This document shows, piece by piece, positions 8,246 to 16,387 of a stretch of DNA of 55,233 nt. Made by a program: the position numbers and the translations under genes. Numbering within the stretch: position 1 is the first letter of the stretch; every line of letters starts with the position of its first letter. Under the pieces are notes generated by a model. The model was not told the origin of the DNA, ran no database searches, and saw only the letters and a list, made by a program, of their open reading frames with translations. Source of the DNA: Bifidobacterium callitrichidarum (lineage in GTDB: Bacteria > Actinomycetota > Actinomycetes > Actinomycetales > Bifidobacteriaceae); the NCBI RefSeq assembly GCF_003129905.1, contig NZ_QFFM01000021.1, forward strand, positions 1 through 55,233. The letters are read 5' to 3'.

Positions 8246-8689
8246 ATGGAGTCGGACAAGGAAACGTACACGATTCGCGAGGTGGCGGCGCGGTTCCACA
8301 TGCAGCCGTCCACGCTGCGCTATTACGAGGACCAGGGTCTGCTGACCAATGTGGGGCGCACCATGTCCGGGCAGCGGGTATACGAGGATTGCCATATCAA
8401 CCGGCTGCGGGCCATCTGCTGCTTCAAGAATGCCGGCATGACCATCGACGATCTCAAGAAGTTCTTCACGTACGAGCAGGACGAGCCGGCGCACATCGAC
8501 GAGATCATGGAACTGTTGGAGTCCCGCCGTGAGACCCTGGACGAGCAGCGGCGTGCGCTGAACGAGGCGGCGATGCACGTCCAGCGCAAGCTGCATTACT
8601 ACGGCGGCATCAAGCAGGCCCTTGACGCGGGTGAACCGTTGCCCGACTGGAACGACTTCAAGACCCGCGTCTATTCGATTGATTGCTGA
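8246..8689 (+). CDS. MerR-family transcriptional regulator
   Basis: 147 residues. The N-terminal winged helix-turn-helix is clear in YTIREVAARFHMQPSTLRYY, followed by EDQGLLTNVGRTMSGQRVY. The C-terminal part is a dimerisation helix (ELLESRRETLDEQRRALNEA) with no metal-binding cysteine cluster, so it belongs with the NmlR/AdhR-like regulators that sense aldehydes or redox stress. It diverges from a YghZ-like reductase, its probable target. ATG 8246 follows gggaggttgtcggt. Confidence 0.92.
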   Translation: MESDKETYTIREVAARFHMQPSTLRYYEDQGLLTNVGRTMSGQRVYEDCHINRLRAICCFKNAGMTIDDLKKFFTYEQDEPAHIDEIMELLESRRETLDEQRRALNEAAMHVQRKLHYYGGIKQALDAGEPLPDWNDFKTRVYSIDC

Positions 8690-8744
8690 GCCGGTCGCGG
8701 TTTTTCCGGTGACCCTGTTCCGGTGAGGGGACACCAAAACGTTT

Positions 8745-8964
8745 GGCTCTGTTACACCGGGATCGGCATGAACCTATTCCTAGCTCCCCTTGTCAGGACA
8801 TTGCCGTGAAGCAAACGGCAGTGCCGTTTGCAGGCAATGTGCGGAGCGACGGCCGATTCGGTAGGCTGCGAACGGAGTTCGTCATTGATTGCAGGACGAG
8901 CCGTCGGCGTGGCCGACTGAAGGCGGTCCCATCGGATTCATGCCAATCCCGGTGTAACTGAGCC
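8745..8964. mobile_element. Small non-coding transposon-like element with ISL3-like ends (220 bp)
   Basis: The ends form an inverted repeat: ggctctgttacaccgggatc at the left matches the reverse complement of the right end at 27 of 28 positions or close to it. The flanks are aaacgttt (8737-8744) and aaacgtat (8965-8972), a probable 8-bp target duplication with one mismatch, as ISL3-family elements make. The interior holds half of the dispersed repeat (agctccccttgtcagg) and a hairpin, gcaaacggca/tgccgtttgc. No transposase is present, so it would move only in trans. Confidence 0.7.
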
Positions 8965-8978
8965 AAACGTATGGGCGG

Positions 8979-9647
8979 TTACTTGCCGACGTACGGGTCG
9001 TCGAAGAAGCCGAGCTCGTACTTGACGGCGGTCTGGAAGCGCTCGCGCAGCTCGGGGTCGTTCGGGTCGGCCACGCGGTTGAACTCGTTGATGAGGAACT
9101 CGACCCACTCGGTGAAGTAGTCGCCGCGATGCACGTCCACCCAGCCGCGGTGCTCAGGCTTGACCGGCAGGTTGCGGCCGTGATCCGTGGCACGCTCGGC
9201 CCAGTCGAGGTAGAGGCTTTCGGCCACCACGAGCACGGCGAGGCCGTCCGCGTAGGAGCGGGTCTCGATGGTGTCCGTGTACAGCTTCTTGAAGCCGATG
9301 CTGGCCGGGGCCAGTTCGGGGTGCAGGATCTGGTCCTCGCTCACGCCGTACTGGTCGAAGCGGTCCTGGAAGTAGGTGTCCTCGTCGGCGGCGATGAAGC
9401 CGAGCTGGGCGGCGAGACGCACCTTGGCCTTCATCGTGTCGGCGGAGGCCAGCACCTGGCCGATCAGGGAGAGGAAGTCGCTGGCGAACTGGTAGTCCTG
9501 GATGAGGTAGTCGCGCAGGACCTCCGGGGCGATGGTCTCGTTCACGAGCTCCTTGACGAAGCGGTGGTTGACGGCCGCCTCCCAGTCGTCGTGGGTCAGT
9601 TCGCGCAGCTGCTCGTACGGGGTTTTGGTGGTGCTGGTCTCGGTCAT
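8979..9647 (-). CDS. TenA-family protein lacking the usual active-site cysteine
   Basis: 222 residues with the all-helical TenA/thiaminase II fold: N-terminal HRFVKELVNETIAPEVLRDY, then LIQDYQFASDFLSLIGQVLA. TenA enzymes hydrolyse aminopyrimidines to salvage thiamine precursors. The segment that normally carries the catalytic Cys reads LAVLVVAESLYLDWAE here, so the Cys is absent, as in the TenA_E group, which uses Glu. ATG 9647 is chosen after GGGAAGGCTCC; the frame stays open to 9713. No other thiamine gene is nearby and no TPP riboswitch was seen. Confidence 0.85.
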   Translation of the reverse strand: MTETSTTKTPYEQLRELTHDDWEAAVNHRFVKELVNETIAPEVLRDYLIQDYQFASDFLSLIGQVLASADTMKAKVRLAAQLGFIAADEDTYFQDRFDQYGVSEDQILHPELAPASIGFKKLYTDTIETRSYADGLAVLVVAESLYLDWAERATDHGRNLPVKPEHRGWVDVHRGDYFTEWVEFLINEFNRVADPNDPELRERFQTAVKYELGFFDDPYVGK

Positions 9648-9816
9648 GGTCGGAGCCTTCCCTTGTTCGTGGTGATGATGCATTGGACGCCGTGGCGGCG
9701 CATGCCCCTTCACGCGCCCAGTCTAGCGGGATACGGCGTGGTGCGGAAGGGTTTCGCGCTATGACCAATCGCACATTGGGGGGAGTAGAGTCTTTTGGCT
9801 CCCCTTGAAGGACGCC

Positions 9817-9857
9817 GCCGTAAAGCGGACAGTTCAGTGGACTGTCCGCTTTACGGC
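9817..9857. repeat. Perfect 17-bp inverted repeat
   Basis: Positions 9817-9833 (gccgtaaagcggacagt) are exactly complementary to 9841-9857 around a 7-base loop. ggctccccttgaag precedes it, so it seems inserted in or attached to a partial dispersed repeat, the same arrangement as inside the element at 8745-8964. Confidence 0.6.
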
Positions 9858-9961
9858 GTGCGAGACGGCAGTCGAGCCAGCAAAACGCGAACGAAGTTTG
9901 TCCGTAATTGCGGAAGAGTCGCGGAGCGTGCCTGAGGGGTAGTCTGTTCGATTAATCTGGA

Positions 9962-10010
9962 CTACCCCTCAGTCACGCTCCGCGTGACAGCTCCCCTGAC
10001 AAGGGGAGCC
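9962..10010 (-). repeat. Dispersed palindromic repeat copy
   Basis: Minus-orientation copy: ctacccctcagtcacgctcc at one end and agctcccctgacaaggggag at the other. The middle cacgctccgcgtg forms its own hairpin. It lies just beyond the pncB stop and may help terminate pncB transcription. Confidence 0.75.
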
Positions 10011-10022
10011 GAGAGAGGGGGG

Positions 10023-11345
10023 CTACAGGACTGTAGTCTCAGTAGGAATCACCGGCTCGCCCTTCATGAGGCTCTGGGCGGTGATGGGCAGCTCGGCCAG
10101 GGCCTTGGCGCGGTAGTCGTGCGCGGCCATGATGGCGTCGTGGCCCTGCCAGGTCGAGTCGATCTCGCCGTGGTCCACGAAGTCCACCAGCAGGTTCTTC
10201 CACTCCGGGTTCGGCTCGAACGTGGCCAGCTTGTCCTCCGAGCCGGAGATCACGTGCTCGGCGTCGGCCAGTGCATATTCATAGGAGCGGAACGCCAGCT
10301 TGCGGCCCGGTACGGTGGCCTTGTTCTTGGACTTCTTGGCCACGGACTGCATGGTGCCGTCCGCGCCCTCGCGCTCGGTGAGCTTGTACACCATCGCGCA
10401 GGTGGGGGCGCCGGAGCCGGTGACCAGCATGGTGCCCACGCCGTAGGAGTCCACCGGCGCGGTCTGCAGTGCGGCCAGCGCGTACTCGTCCAGATCATTG
10501 GTCACGGTGATGGTGGTGTTCGTGGCGCCCAGGGCATCCAGCTGGTTGCGCACGCGCTGGGCCATGGCGGCCAGGTCGCCCGAATCGATGCGCACGCCGC
10601 CGAGCTCCGGGCCGGCCACCTCCACGGCGGTCTTCACGGCTTCCTCGATGTTGTAGGTGTCCACCAGCAGCGTGGTGTTGCGGCCCAGGGCGTTGATCTG
10701 CGATTCGAAGGCGTCACGTTCGGAATCGTGCACCAGCGTGAAACAGTGCGCGGCCGTGCCGATGGCCTTGAGCCCGTACATCTGGGCGGCCAGCAGGTTG
10801 GCGGTGCCCTTGAAGCCGCCCACCACGGCGGCGCGGGCTGCGGCCACGGCGGCCCACTCGTTGGTGCGGCGTCCGCCCATGTCCATGCACGGGCGGTCCT
10901 TGGCGGCCGAGACCATGCGGGACGCGGCCGAGGCAACGGCGGAATCGTAGTTCAGGATGGACAGGATCAGCGTCTCCAGCAGCGTGCACTCGCCGAACGT
11001 GCCTTCGACCTGCAGGATCGGGGAGTTCGGGAAGAACATCTCGCCCTCGCGGTAGCCGCGGATCGAGCCGGAGAAACGGAAGTGTTCCAGCCACTTGATG
11101 GTCTCGGGGCTTACCACATGGCGGTCGGCCAGGAACCGCAGGTCCTCCTCGTCCAGGTGGAAGCGTTCGAGCGCGTCGAGGATGCGGCCGGTGCCGGCCA
11201 CCACGCCGTAGCGGCGGCCTTCCGGCAGATGGCGTGTGAACACCTCGAACACGCACTTGCGGTCGGCGGTGCCGTCCTTGAGTGCGGCGTCGAGCATCGT
11301 GTATTCGTACATGTCGGTCATCAGCGCCGGCGAATAATCAAGCAT
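10023..11345 (-). CDS. pncB: Nicotinate phosphoribosyltransferase
   Basis: Converts nicotinate and PRPP to nicotinate mononucleotide in NAD salvage (Preiss-Handler pathway). 440 residues. Family segments: TDMYEYTMLDAAL at the N-terminus, FEVFTRHLPEGRRYGV, GTAAHCFTLVHDSE with the active-site His, and GGVRIDSGDLAAMAQRVR for phosphate binding. ATG 11345 follows AAGAAAGG and gives the standard N-terminus; the open frame runs on to 12128 only as an antisense shadow of rph. The gene diverges from rph across 120 bp. Confidence 0.95.
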   Translation of the reverse strand: MLDYSPALMTDMYEYTMLDAALKDGTADRKCVFEVFTRHLPEGRRYGVVAGTGRILDALERFHLDEEDLRFLADRHVVSPETIKWLEHFRFSGSIRGYREGEMFFPNSPILQVEGTFGECTLLETLILSILNYDSAVASAASRMVSAAKDRPCMDMGGRRTNEWAAVAAARAAVVGGFKGTANLLAAQMYGLKAIGTAAHCFTLVHDSERDAFESQINALGRNTTLLVDTYNIEEAVKTAVEVAGPELGGVRIDSGDLAAMAQRVRNQLDALGATNTTITVTNDLDEYALAALQTAPVDSYGVGTMLVTGSGAPTCAMVYKLTEREGADGTMQSVAKKSKNKATVPGRKLAFRSYEYALADAEHVISGSEDKLATFEPNPEWKNLLVDFVDHGEIDSTWQGHDAIMAAHDYRAKALAELPITAQSLMKGEPVIPTETTVL

Positions 11346-11465
11346 GGCGGACCTTTCTTCAGTGATTAGGCTGCGTTCCCACTTTTGGTTACAGTGACTA
11401 TAAGTGTAGTCGCGGCCGTGGCCCGGCACCTCCCGCGTCATACGGCTGGGCGTACGATGGGGCGC

Positions 11466-12230
11466 ATGGTTGAAATCAAAGATCTGCTCAAGGAACATCA
11501 AATCATCCGCGCCGACGGCCGCAAGGTGGACGAGCTGCGTCCGGTGCGCATCACCCGTCACTTCACCGACGCCCCGGAGGGCTCCGTGCTCATCGAATGC
11601 GGCAACACGCGCGTGATGTGCACCGCCACGTTCACCCCCGGCGTGCCGCGCTGGCGCAAGGATTCCGGTCTGGGCTGGGTCACCGCCGAATACGCGATGC
11701 TGCCGCGCGCCACCGCCGAGCGCACCGACCGCGAATCCGTCAAGGGCAAGCTCGGCGGACGCACGATGGAGATCAGCCGTCTCATCGGTCGCTGCCTGCG
11801 CGGCGTGGTGGACATGAAGGCACTGGGCGAGAACCAGATCCAGCTCGACTGCGACGTACTCCAGGCCGACGGCGGCACCCGCACCGCCTCCGTGACCGGC
11901 GCGTACGTGGCGCTGGTGGACGCGGTCAACTGGGCCGAGCGCAACCATCACATCAAGTCCGCCGCGCGTGTGCTGAAGGATACGGTCTCCGCCGTGTCCG
12001 TGGGCGTGATCAACGGCACGCCGATGCTGGACCTGCCCTACATCGAGGACAGCCAGGCCATGACGGACATGAACGTGGCCATGACCGGTTCCGGCGCGTT
12101 CATCGAGCTGCAGGGCACCGCCGAGCACCGCCCGTTCACCCGTGCCGAGCTCGGCGTGCTGCTCGACCTGGCCGAGAAGGGCAACAAGGAGCTGCAGGCC
12201 GCCCAGCGCGCCGCCCTGGCCCTGGACTAG
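11466..12230 (+). CDS. rph: Ribonuclease PH
   Basis: Phosphate-dependent 3'-5' exoribonuclease that trims tRNA 3' ends. 254 residues. The N-terminal [17 protein letters not shown] is the family start; [16 protein letters not shown] and [20 protein letters not shown] hold the phosphate-binding and catalytic residues. ATG 11466 is the best fit to family length, but ATG 11457 is in frame and neither has a strong ribosome binding site. rdgB follows 261 bp downstream, the usual rph-rdgB order. Confidence 0.96.
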   Translation: MVEIKDLLKEHQIIRADGRKVDELRPVRITRHFTDAPEGSVLIECGNTRVMCTATFTPGVPRWRKDSGLGWVTAEYAMLPRATAERTDRESVKGKLGGRTMEISRLIGRCLRGVVDMKALGENQIQLDCDVLQADGGTRTASVTGAYVALVDAVNWAERNHHIKSAARVLKDTVSAVSVGVINGTPMLDLPYIEDSQAMTDMNVAMTGSGAFIELQGTAEHRPFTRAELGVLLDLAEKGNKELQAAQRAALALD

Positions 12231-12333
12231 TCGAGTCGGCGAGGCTCAAGGCCGCACGCTTCGTCAGGTCCGCCCCTGCCGGGCTCCTGCCGGGGTCTGC
12301 CCGGTCTTGCAGGGAAACCGTTTGCGGGAAAAG

Positions 12334-12441
12334 GACTGTATGTTCGCGTCCCAACGAGACCGCCGCGAACATACAGTCGCTACAGGCCTCTAAACAGACT
12401 GTATGTTCGCGGACCCTCCGTTCACGCGCGAACATACAGTC
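12334..12441. repeat. Two tandem hairpins with identical 15-bp arms
   Basis: Hairpin 1 pairs 12334-12348 (gactgtatgttcgcg) with 12364-12378. Hairpin 2 uses the same arm sequence at 12397-12411 and 12427-12441. All arms match exactly, but the two 15-base loops differ. Both lie in the 261-bp space between rph and rdgB. The function is unknown; neither has a U-run. Confidence 0.85.
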
Positions 12442-12491
12442 TTGTTTCAGACCCCGTCACCGTTCGGAATCACAGACGTAAAGGAAAAGGT

Positions 12492-13217
12492 ATGAAAATC
12501 GTTGTCGCCACCCATAACGAAGGCAAGCTGGTGGAGATTCGCCGCATCCTCGAGGAGGATTTGGGCGAGGCCGCAGCGACCATCGAACTCGTCTCCGCCG
12601 GCAGCCTGCACCTGCCCGACCCGGTGGAGACCGGCGTCACCTTCCAGGAGAACGCGCTGCTCAAGGCCCGCGACGTGGCCAGCCGCACCGGTCTGCCCGC
12701 CGTCGCGGACGACTCCGGCCTCATCGTGGACGTGATGGGCAACGCCCCCGGCATCCTGTCCGCCCGCTGGGCCGGTGCCCACGGCCATGACAAGGCCAAC
12801 AACGCGCTGCTGCTCGCCCAGATCGAGGACATCCCGGACGGCAAGCGCACCGGCCGCTTCCGTTGCGCCGCGGCCCTGGTGGTGCCGGACGTGGAGGCAG
12901 GCGCGGATGTGACCGGCGGTACGTCCGGTGCCGCTGCGGGCACGACCATGGTCCAGGCCCGCTACTCCATCAAGTCCGAGACGGTGGAAGTGGGGGAGAT
13001 GCCCGGCGTGATCATCCGAAAGCCCCGCGGCGAGCACGGCTTCGGCTACGACCCGCTGTTCGTGCCGGACGACCAGCCCGGCCGCACCAGCGCCGAGCCC
13101 GACTACGAGGGCGAGCCGCTGACCAGCGCCGAAATGACCCCGGACGAGAAGAACGCCATCTCCCACCGCGGCAAGGCCCTGAAGGCCCTGGTCCCCGCCA
13201 TCGAGGCGCTGCTGTAG
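12492..13217 (+). CDS. rdgB: XTP/dITP diphosphatase (RdgB/HAM1)
   Basis: Removes non-canonical purine triphosphates from the nucleotide pool. 241 residues; most relatives have about 200. The N-terminal MKIVVATHNEGKLVEIRRIL and ADDSGLIVDVMGNAPGILSA are family motifs; GFGYDPLFVPD and ISHRGKALKAL close the domain. The extra length comes largely from a Gly/Ala/Thr-rich loop, GADVTGGTSGAAAGTTM, near residue 140. ATG 12492 follows AAAGGAAAAGGT. Different paired hairpins lie on each side of the gene. Confidence 0.95.
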   Translation: MKIVVATHNEGKLVEIRRILEEDLGEAAATIELVSAGSLHLPDPVETGVTFQENALLKARDVASRTGLPAVADDSGLIVDVMGNAPGILSARWAGAHGHDKANNALLLAQIEDIPDGKRTGRFRCAAALVVPDVEAGADVTGGTSGAAAGTTMVQARYSIKSETVEVGEMPGVIIRKPRGEHGFGYDPLFVPDDQPGRTSAEPDYEGEPLTSAEMTPDEKNAISHRGKALKALVPAIEALL

Positions 13218-13248
13218 CTGGCTGTAACCCCGTTGGCAGGAAGTTGTG

Positions 13249-13351
13249 GGGGAAAAGTACCACTGACAGTCGCTTCACGGTACTTTTCCCCAAAGTTTCG
13301 TACGAGTTTGGAAAAGTGCCACTGGCGACAACTCAGCGGTACTTTTCCCCA
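13249..13351. repeat. Two tandem hairpins sharing the GGAAAAGTRCC arm
   Basis: Hairpin A pairs 13249-13261 (ggggaaaagtacc) with 13279-13291 perfectly. Hairpin B pairs 13310-13320 (ggaaaagtgcc) with 13339-13349, with one G-T. Both continue with ccactg after the left arm. The layout is like 12334-12441 but with unrelated arms. The pair lies between rdgB and the abnormal tRNA gene, which is in convergent orientation. Confidence 0.8.
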
Positions 13352-13408
13352 AACCGTATAACCATGGAATGCGAAATCAGCCGAACGGCCGGAACAATAC
13401 AAGCAAAG

Positions 13409-13481
13409 AGCCACCCGAAGGAATCGAACCCCCGACCTTCCCGCAAACGATGGGGATGCTCTACCACTGAGCTAAGGTGGC
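13409..13481 (-). tRNA. Abnormal threonine-type tRNA with irregular anticodon arm
   Basis: 73 nt including U73; CCA is not encoded. Acceptor GCCACCT/GGGTGGC, D arm GCTC-AGTGGTA-GAGC and T loop TTCGATT are sound. It aligns with the normal tRNA-Thr(CGU) at 19276-19348, sharing U73, AGGTC and the CGT triplet. The anticodon arm reads TCCCC-ATCGTTT-GCGGGA. Either way of folding leaves a C-C mismatch, with an 8-nt loop or a 6-nt variable region, and the base after CGT is T rather than a purine. The T stem GGGGG/CCTTC has two adjacent G-U pairs. It diverges from three femABX genes. Whether it decodes in translation is doubtful. Confidence 0.8.
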
Positions 13482-13514
13482 GTGGCTTGAAACGTAGTCT
13501 CGAGCCAAGAGAGC

Positions 13515-13543
13515 AATATAGCACTTCGCATTGCGGCATGCAA
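13515..13543 (-). promoter_or_regulatory. Promoter of the abnormal tRNA gene
   Basis: On the minus strand TTGCAT (13538-13543) and TATATT (13515-13520) are 17 bp apart, close to the sigma-70-type consensus. The -10 box ends 33 bp before the tRNA. A promoter this good argues that the tRNA is expressed and is not a dead remnant. Confidence 0.75.
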
Positions 13544-13653
13544 ACGACGATGCAAACGAATGGTGTCGGTCGTCCGCCGCATCCCGCAGCACGGGGACCG
13601 CGCGTTATGCTAGCATCGGTAAACCTGACTGCTGGTCCGGAACAAGGAAGAAC

Positions 13654-14925
13654 ATGCGTGATTTTGTGCTGGTGCGGTTGAGTGACGACGAGTTCGATGA
13701 GTTCTCCGCCAAGCATCCGCAAGGCAATTTCCAGCAAACCTCGGCCATGGGCCGTCTGCGCGCCGCCCAGGGAGTGGACGTGGAGTACCTGGCCGTCAAG
13801 GAACATGACGATATCGTGGCGGCCGCACTGTTCGAGACGCACCGTTCTCGTCTGTCCACGTTCGCCGCCATCCATGACGGGCCGATGGTGGACTATCACG
13901 ACGCCGAACTGCTCACGTTCTTCATGGCCCAGCTCAAGGCCCACGCCAAGGCCAAGGGTGCCTCCCAGCTGGAGATCACCCCCGAGACCCCGTACCGCCT
14001 GCGCGACTCGGACGGACAGCCTCTGCCGGCCGGTGCCGAAGGGGCACAGCCGGATGATGCGCTGTTGGCCAATCTCCAGGCCATCGGCTTCAGGCATGGC
14101 GGCTTCACCGTGGGATACACGGCCGTGCCGCGATGGCGCTATCTCAAGGACCTCACGGGTATCGAGACCGAATCGGACCTGCTGAAGTCCTATGACAAGC
14201 GCACCCAGTGGAGCGTCAAGCGCGCCCGTTCCATGGGCGTGCACGTACGCGAGCTGGCTGACGACGAGCTGGGCGTGTTCGCCGCCATCGAGCAGCAGAC
14301 CGCCGAACGCCGCAGCTTCGAATACCGCGGCGAGGAGTACTTCCACCGATTCAAGAAGGCGTTCGGCGCCAAGGCGCATTTCATGGTGGCCGAAATCCAC
14401 ATCGACGAGTACGTCAAGGACATGACGGCCAAACGCGAGGCGCTCGCCGCCAAAGTGGAGTCGCTGACCGCCAAGAACGCGGAGCACCCCACCACCAAGA
14501 CCGAACGTCAGTTGGGGGAGGAGAGCCGTAACCTGGCCGCCGCCGAGAAGCGACTCAAAGAGGCCGCCGAGCTCGCCAAGAAGGGTGATGTGCTGCCTGC
14601 CGCGGCCTCGCTGTTCGTGGAGCACCCGCGCGAGACCATCTACCTCTTCTCCGGCAGCGTGGAGGAGTACAAGCCGTTCTACGCCTCCGCACTCATCCAG
14701 CACGAGGCCATGCTGCACCTGTGCCTCGAACGCGGTGTGAGCCGGTACAACTTCTACGGCATCGACGGCGTCTTCGACGATCCGGACGACGAGGGCCGCG
14801 GCGTGCTCGAATTCAAGCAGGGATTCAACGGATACGTCGAGGAGCTGCCCGGTGAATTCGAGCTGACCGTCAAGCCGCTGGCCTATGCCCTCAAGCAGCT
14901 GGCGCACAAGGTGCTGTCCCGCTGA
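13654..14925 (+). CDS. FemABX-type peptidoglycan bridge aminoacyltransferase 1
   Basis: 423 residues. Family members move an amino acid from aminoacyl-tRNA to the peptidoglycan stem peptide or growing cross-bridge, in the cytoplasm on the lipid-linked precursor. Seen: N-terminal FSAKHPQGNFQQTSAMG; RTQWSVKRARSMGVHVRE; a coiled-coil arm (about residues 250-310) like the FemA helical arm; and the C-terminal SRYNFYGIDGVFDDPDDEG with GVLEFKQGFNGYVEELPGEF. ATG 13654 follows AAGGAAG. First of three paralogues in a row; the third is closest to it. Which amino acid it adds cannot be read from sequence. Confidence 0.93.
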   Translation: MRDFVLVRLSDDEFDEFSAKHPQGNFQQTSAMGRLRAAQGVDVEYLAVKEHDDIVAAALFETHRSRLSTFAAIHDGPMVDYHDAELLTFFMAQLKAHAKAKGASQLEITPETPYRLRDSDGQPLPAGAEGAQPDDALLANLQAIGFRHGGFTVGYTAVPRWRYLKDLTGIETESDLLKSYDKRTQWSVKRARSMGVHVRELADDELGVFAAIEQQTAERRSFEYRGEEYFHRFKKAFGAKAHFMVAEIHIDEYVKDMTAKREALAAKVESLTAKNAEHPTTKTERQLGEESRNLAAAEKRLKEAAELAKKGDVLPAAASLFVEHPRETIYLFSGSVEEYKPFYASALIQHEAMLHLCLERGVSRYNFYGIDGVFDDPDDEGRGVLEFKQGFNGYVEELPGEFELTVKPLAYALKQLAHKVLSR

Positions 14926-15032
14926 GCGGACGAGCGAAACCATCGAAAACCGTCGAAACCATCGAACAAGACCCAAGACGCATCAGGCGGCGGCAAGCCG
15001 CTGCAAGAACCAAGAAGAGAAAGCCTGGACCC

Positions 15033-16361
15033 ATGACCACTGCAACCGCAGCATCGACTTCGTTGAAACCCGTCAAGATCACGCCCGAGGAGCTGGACGC
15101 CTTCTCCGCCAAGCACCCGCAAGGCAGCTTCCAGCAGACCTCGCAGATGGCCGCCATGGGTGCGTACAGCGGCGAGATTGATTACGTGGGCGTCAAGCGC
15201 GGCGGTGACACGGGTGAGCTCGTCGCCGCCTGCTACGTGGTGTACACCAAGGGCCGCCTCGGCCTGGAAGGCTCCGTGTGGTGCGGTCCGCTGTGCGATT
15301 ACGACGACCCGCAGGTGGTCGAGGCCATGACCGAGGCCCTGCGCCGCTCCGCCAAGGCCCACCACGCCATCAGCGTGTCCTGCTGGCCGGCCGCCGTCTA
15401 TCAGCTGCATGATCTGGACGGCAAGCCCACCAGCGACCCGGACACCGCCATGATGGAGAACATGGCGTGCTTCGGTTGGCGTCACGGCGGCTTCACCGTG
15501 GGCTACGAGAAGGTCATCAACCGCTGGAACTTCATCAAGGGTCTCGATGGCATCCACGACGAGCAGGAACTGCTCGCCTCCTTCTCCAAGTACCGCCGCA
15601 AGAACATCCGCATCGCCCAGGATGCCGGCCTGACCGTGCGCCGCCTGCGCCGCGACGAGCTCGGCACGTTCGTGAAGCTGTGCGACATGTCCGCCGCGCG
15701 CCAGGGCTTCAAGGGCCGTGACGTGGCCTACTACGAGCGACTGTTCGACACCTTCGGCAGCAACATCGAGTTCAACGTGGTCGAGACCCACTTCGACGAG
15801 TACCTGAAGACCCTCGAGACCAAGCTCGCCGCCGCCGACAAGGACAAGCGCAACCTGGAACGCCAGCTGGAACGCGCACGTGCGGCCGCCGAAAACGGCG
15901 AAGCTCCCAAGAAGAAGGGCGCCTCCGACCCCGCCACGCTGGAAAAGCGCATCGCCACCGCGGACAAGAAGATCGGCGCACTGCAGCAGGACATCACCAA
16001 GGTGCAGGGCATCATCGACTCCGACGGCCCGGTGATCCCGGTGGACGCCGGCGTCTACTTCTGGCATCCGAACGAGGAGGTCTGCCTCTCCAGCGGCGAG
16101 GACGACCGATTCATGGACTACTACCCGTCCTCCCTGATTCATTTCCACTCGATGCTGGACTGCATCGCGCGCGGCGTGACCCGGTTCAACTTCTACGGCA
16201 TCTCCGGCATTTTCGACGAGAACGACCCGTCCTACGGCGTCTGGCAGTTCAAGACCCGCTTCGGCGGCTTCGTGGAGGAATTGCCCGGCAAGTTCACGCT
16301 GCCGGTTGACGGCCTGCGCTTCGCGGCCGCCGAAGCCGCGCACAAGCTGCTGCATCGCTGA
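15033..16361 (+). CDS. FemABX-type peptidoglycan bridge aminoacyltransferase 2
   Basis: 442 residues; the most divergent of the three. It shares FSAKHPQGSFQQTSQMAAMG at the N-terminus and TRFNFYGISGIFDENDPSYG with FKTRFGGFVEELPGKFTLPV at the C-terminus. Its coiled-coil arm is longer (about residues 250-335) with a GEAPKKKGASDPATLEKRI turn. It reads KYRRKNIRIAQDAGLTVRRL where copies 1 and 3 have RTQWSVKRARSMGV or close to it, suggesting a different donor or acceptor. The gap to copy 1 is 107 bp. The ribosome binding site is weak. Confidence 0.92.
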   Translation: MTTATAASTSLKPVKITPEELDAFSAKHPQGSFQQTSQMAAMGAYSGEIDYVGVKRGGDTGELVAACYVVYTKGRLGLEGSVWCGPLCDYDDPQVVEAMTEALRRSAKAHHAISVSCWPAAVYQLHDLDGKPTSDPDTAMMENMACFGWRHGGFTVGYEKVINRWNFIKGLDGIHDEQELLASFSKYRRKNIRIAQDAGLTVRRLRRDELGTFVKLCDMSAARQGFKGRDVAYYERLFDTFGSNIEFNVVETHFDEYLKTLETKLAAADKDKRNLERQLERARAAAENGEAPKKKGASDPATLEKRIATADKKIGALQQDITKVQGIIDSDGPVIPVDAGVYFWHPNEEVCLSSGEDDRFMDYYPSSLIHFHSMLDCIARGVTRFNFYGISGIFDENDPSYGVWQFKTRFGGFVEELPGKFTLPVDGLRFAAAEAAHKLLHR

Positions 16362-16387
16362 CGCCGGTCTGACGGAAGGGGAATAGT

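Larger units (their letters stand above)
9648..10022. other. Hairpin-rich gap between the TenA-like gene and pncB
   Basis: This 375-bp gap holds the TenA-like gene promoter region, the perfect hairpin at 9817-9857, a 13-bp inverted repeat (9932-9944 with 9960-9972) and a complete dispersed repeat at 9962-10010. No protein-coding or RNA gene was recognised. Confidence 0.5.

Noticed and set aside
9648..9760. TPP riboswitch before the TenA-like gene
   Set aside because: The conserved thi-box sequence and pairing could not be found upstream of the start.
10023..12128. 701-residue version of pncB
   Set aside because: The first 260 residues are antisense to rph; the ATG at 11345 has a ribosome binding site and the family N-terminus.
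12334..12441. LexA/SOS boxes (GTTCG and CGAAC half-sites)
   Set aside because: The half-sites are 15 or more bases apart in long hairpins, not the close spacing of actinobacterial LexA sites.
13409..13481. tRNA-Ala, suggested by TGC within the anticodon region
   Set aside because: Pair 3-70 is C-G, not the G-U that alanyl-tRNA synthetase needs, and the rest aligns with tRNA-Thr.
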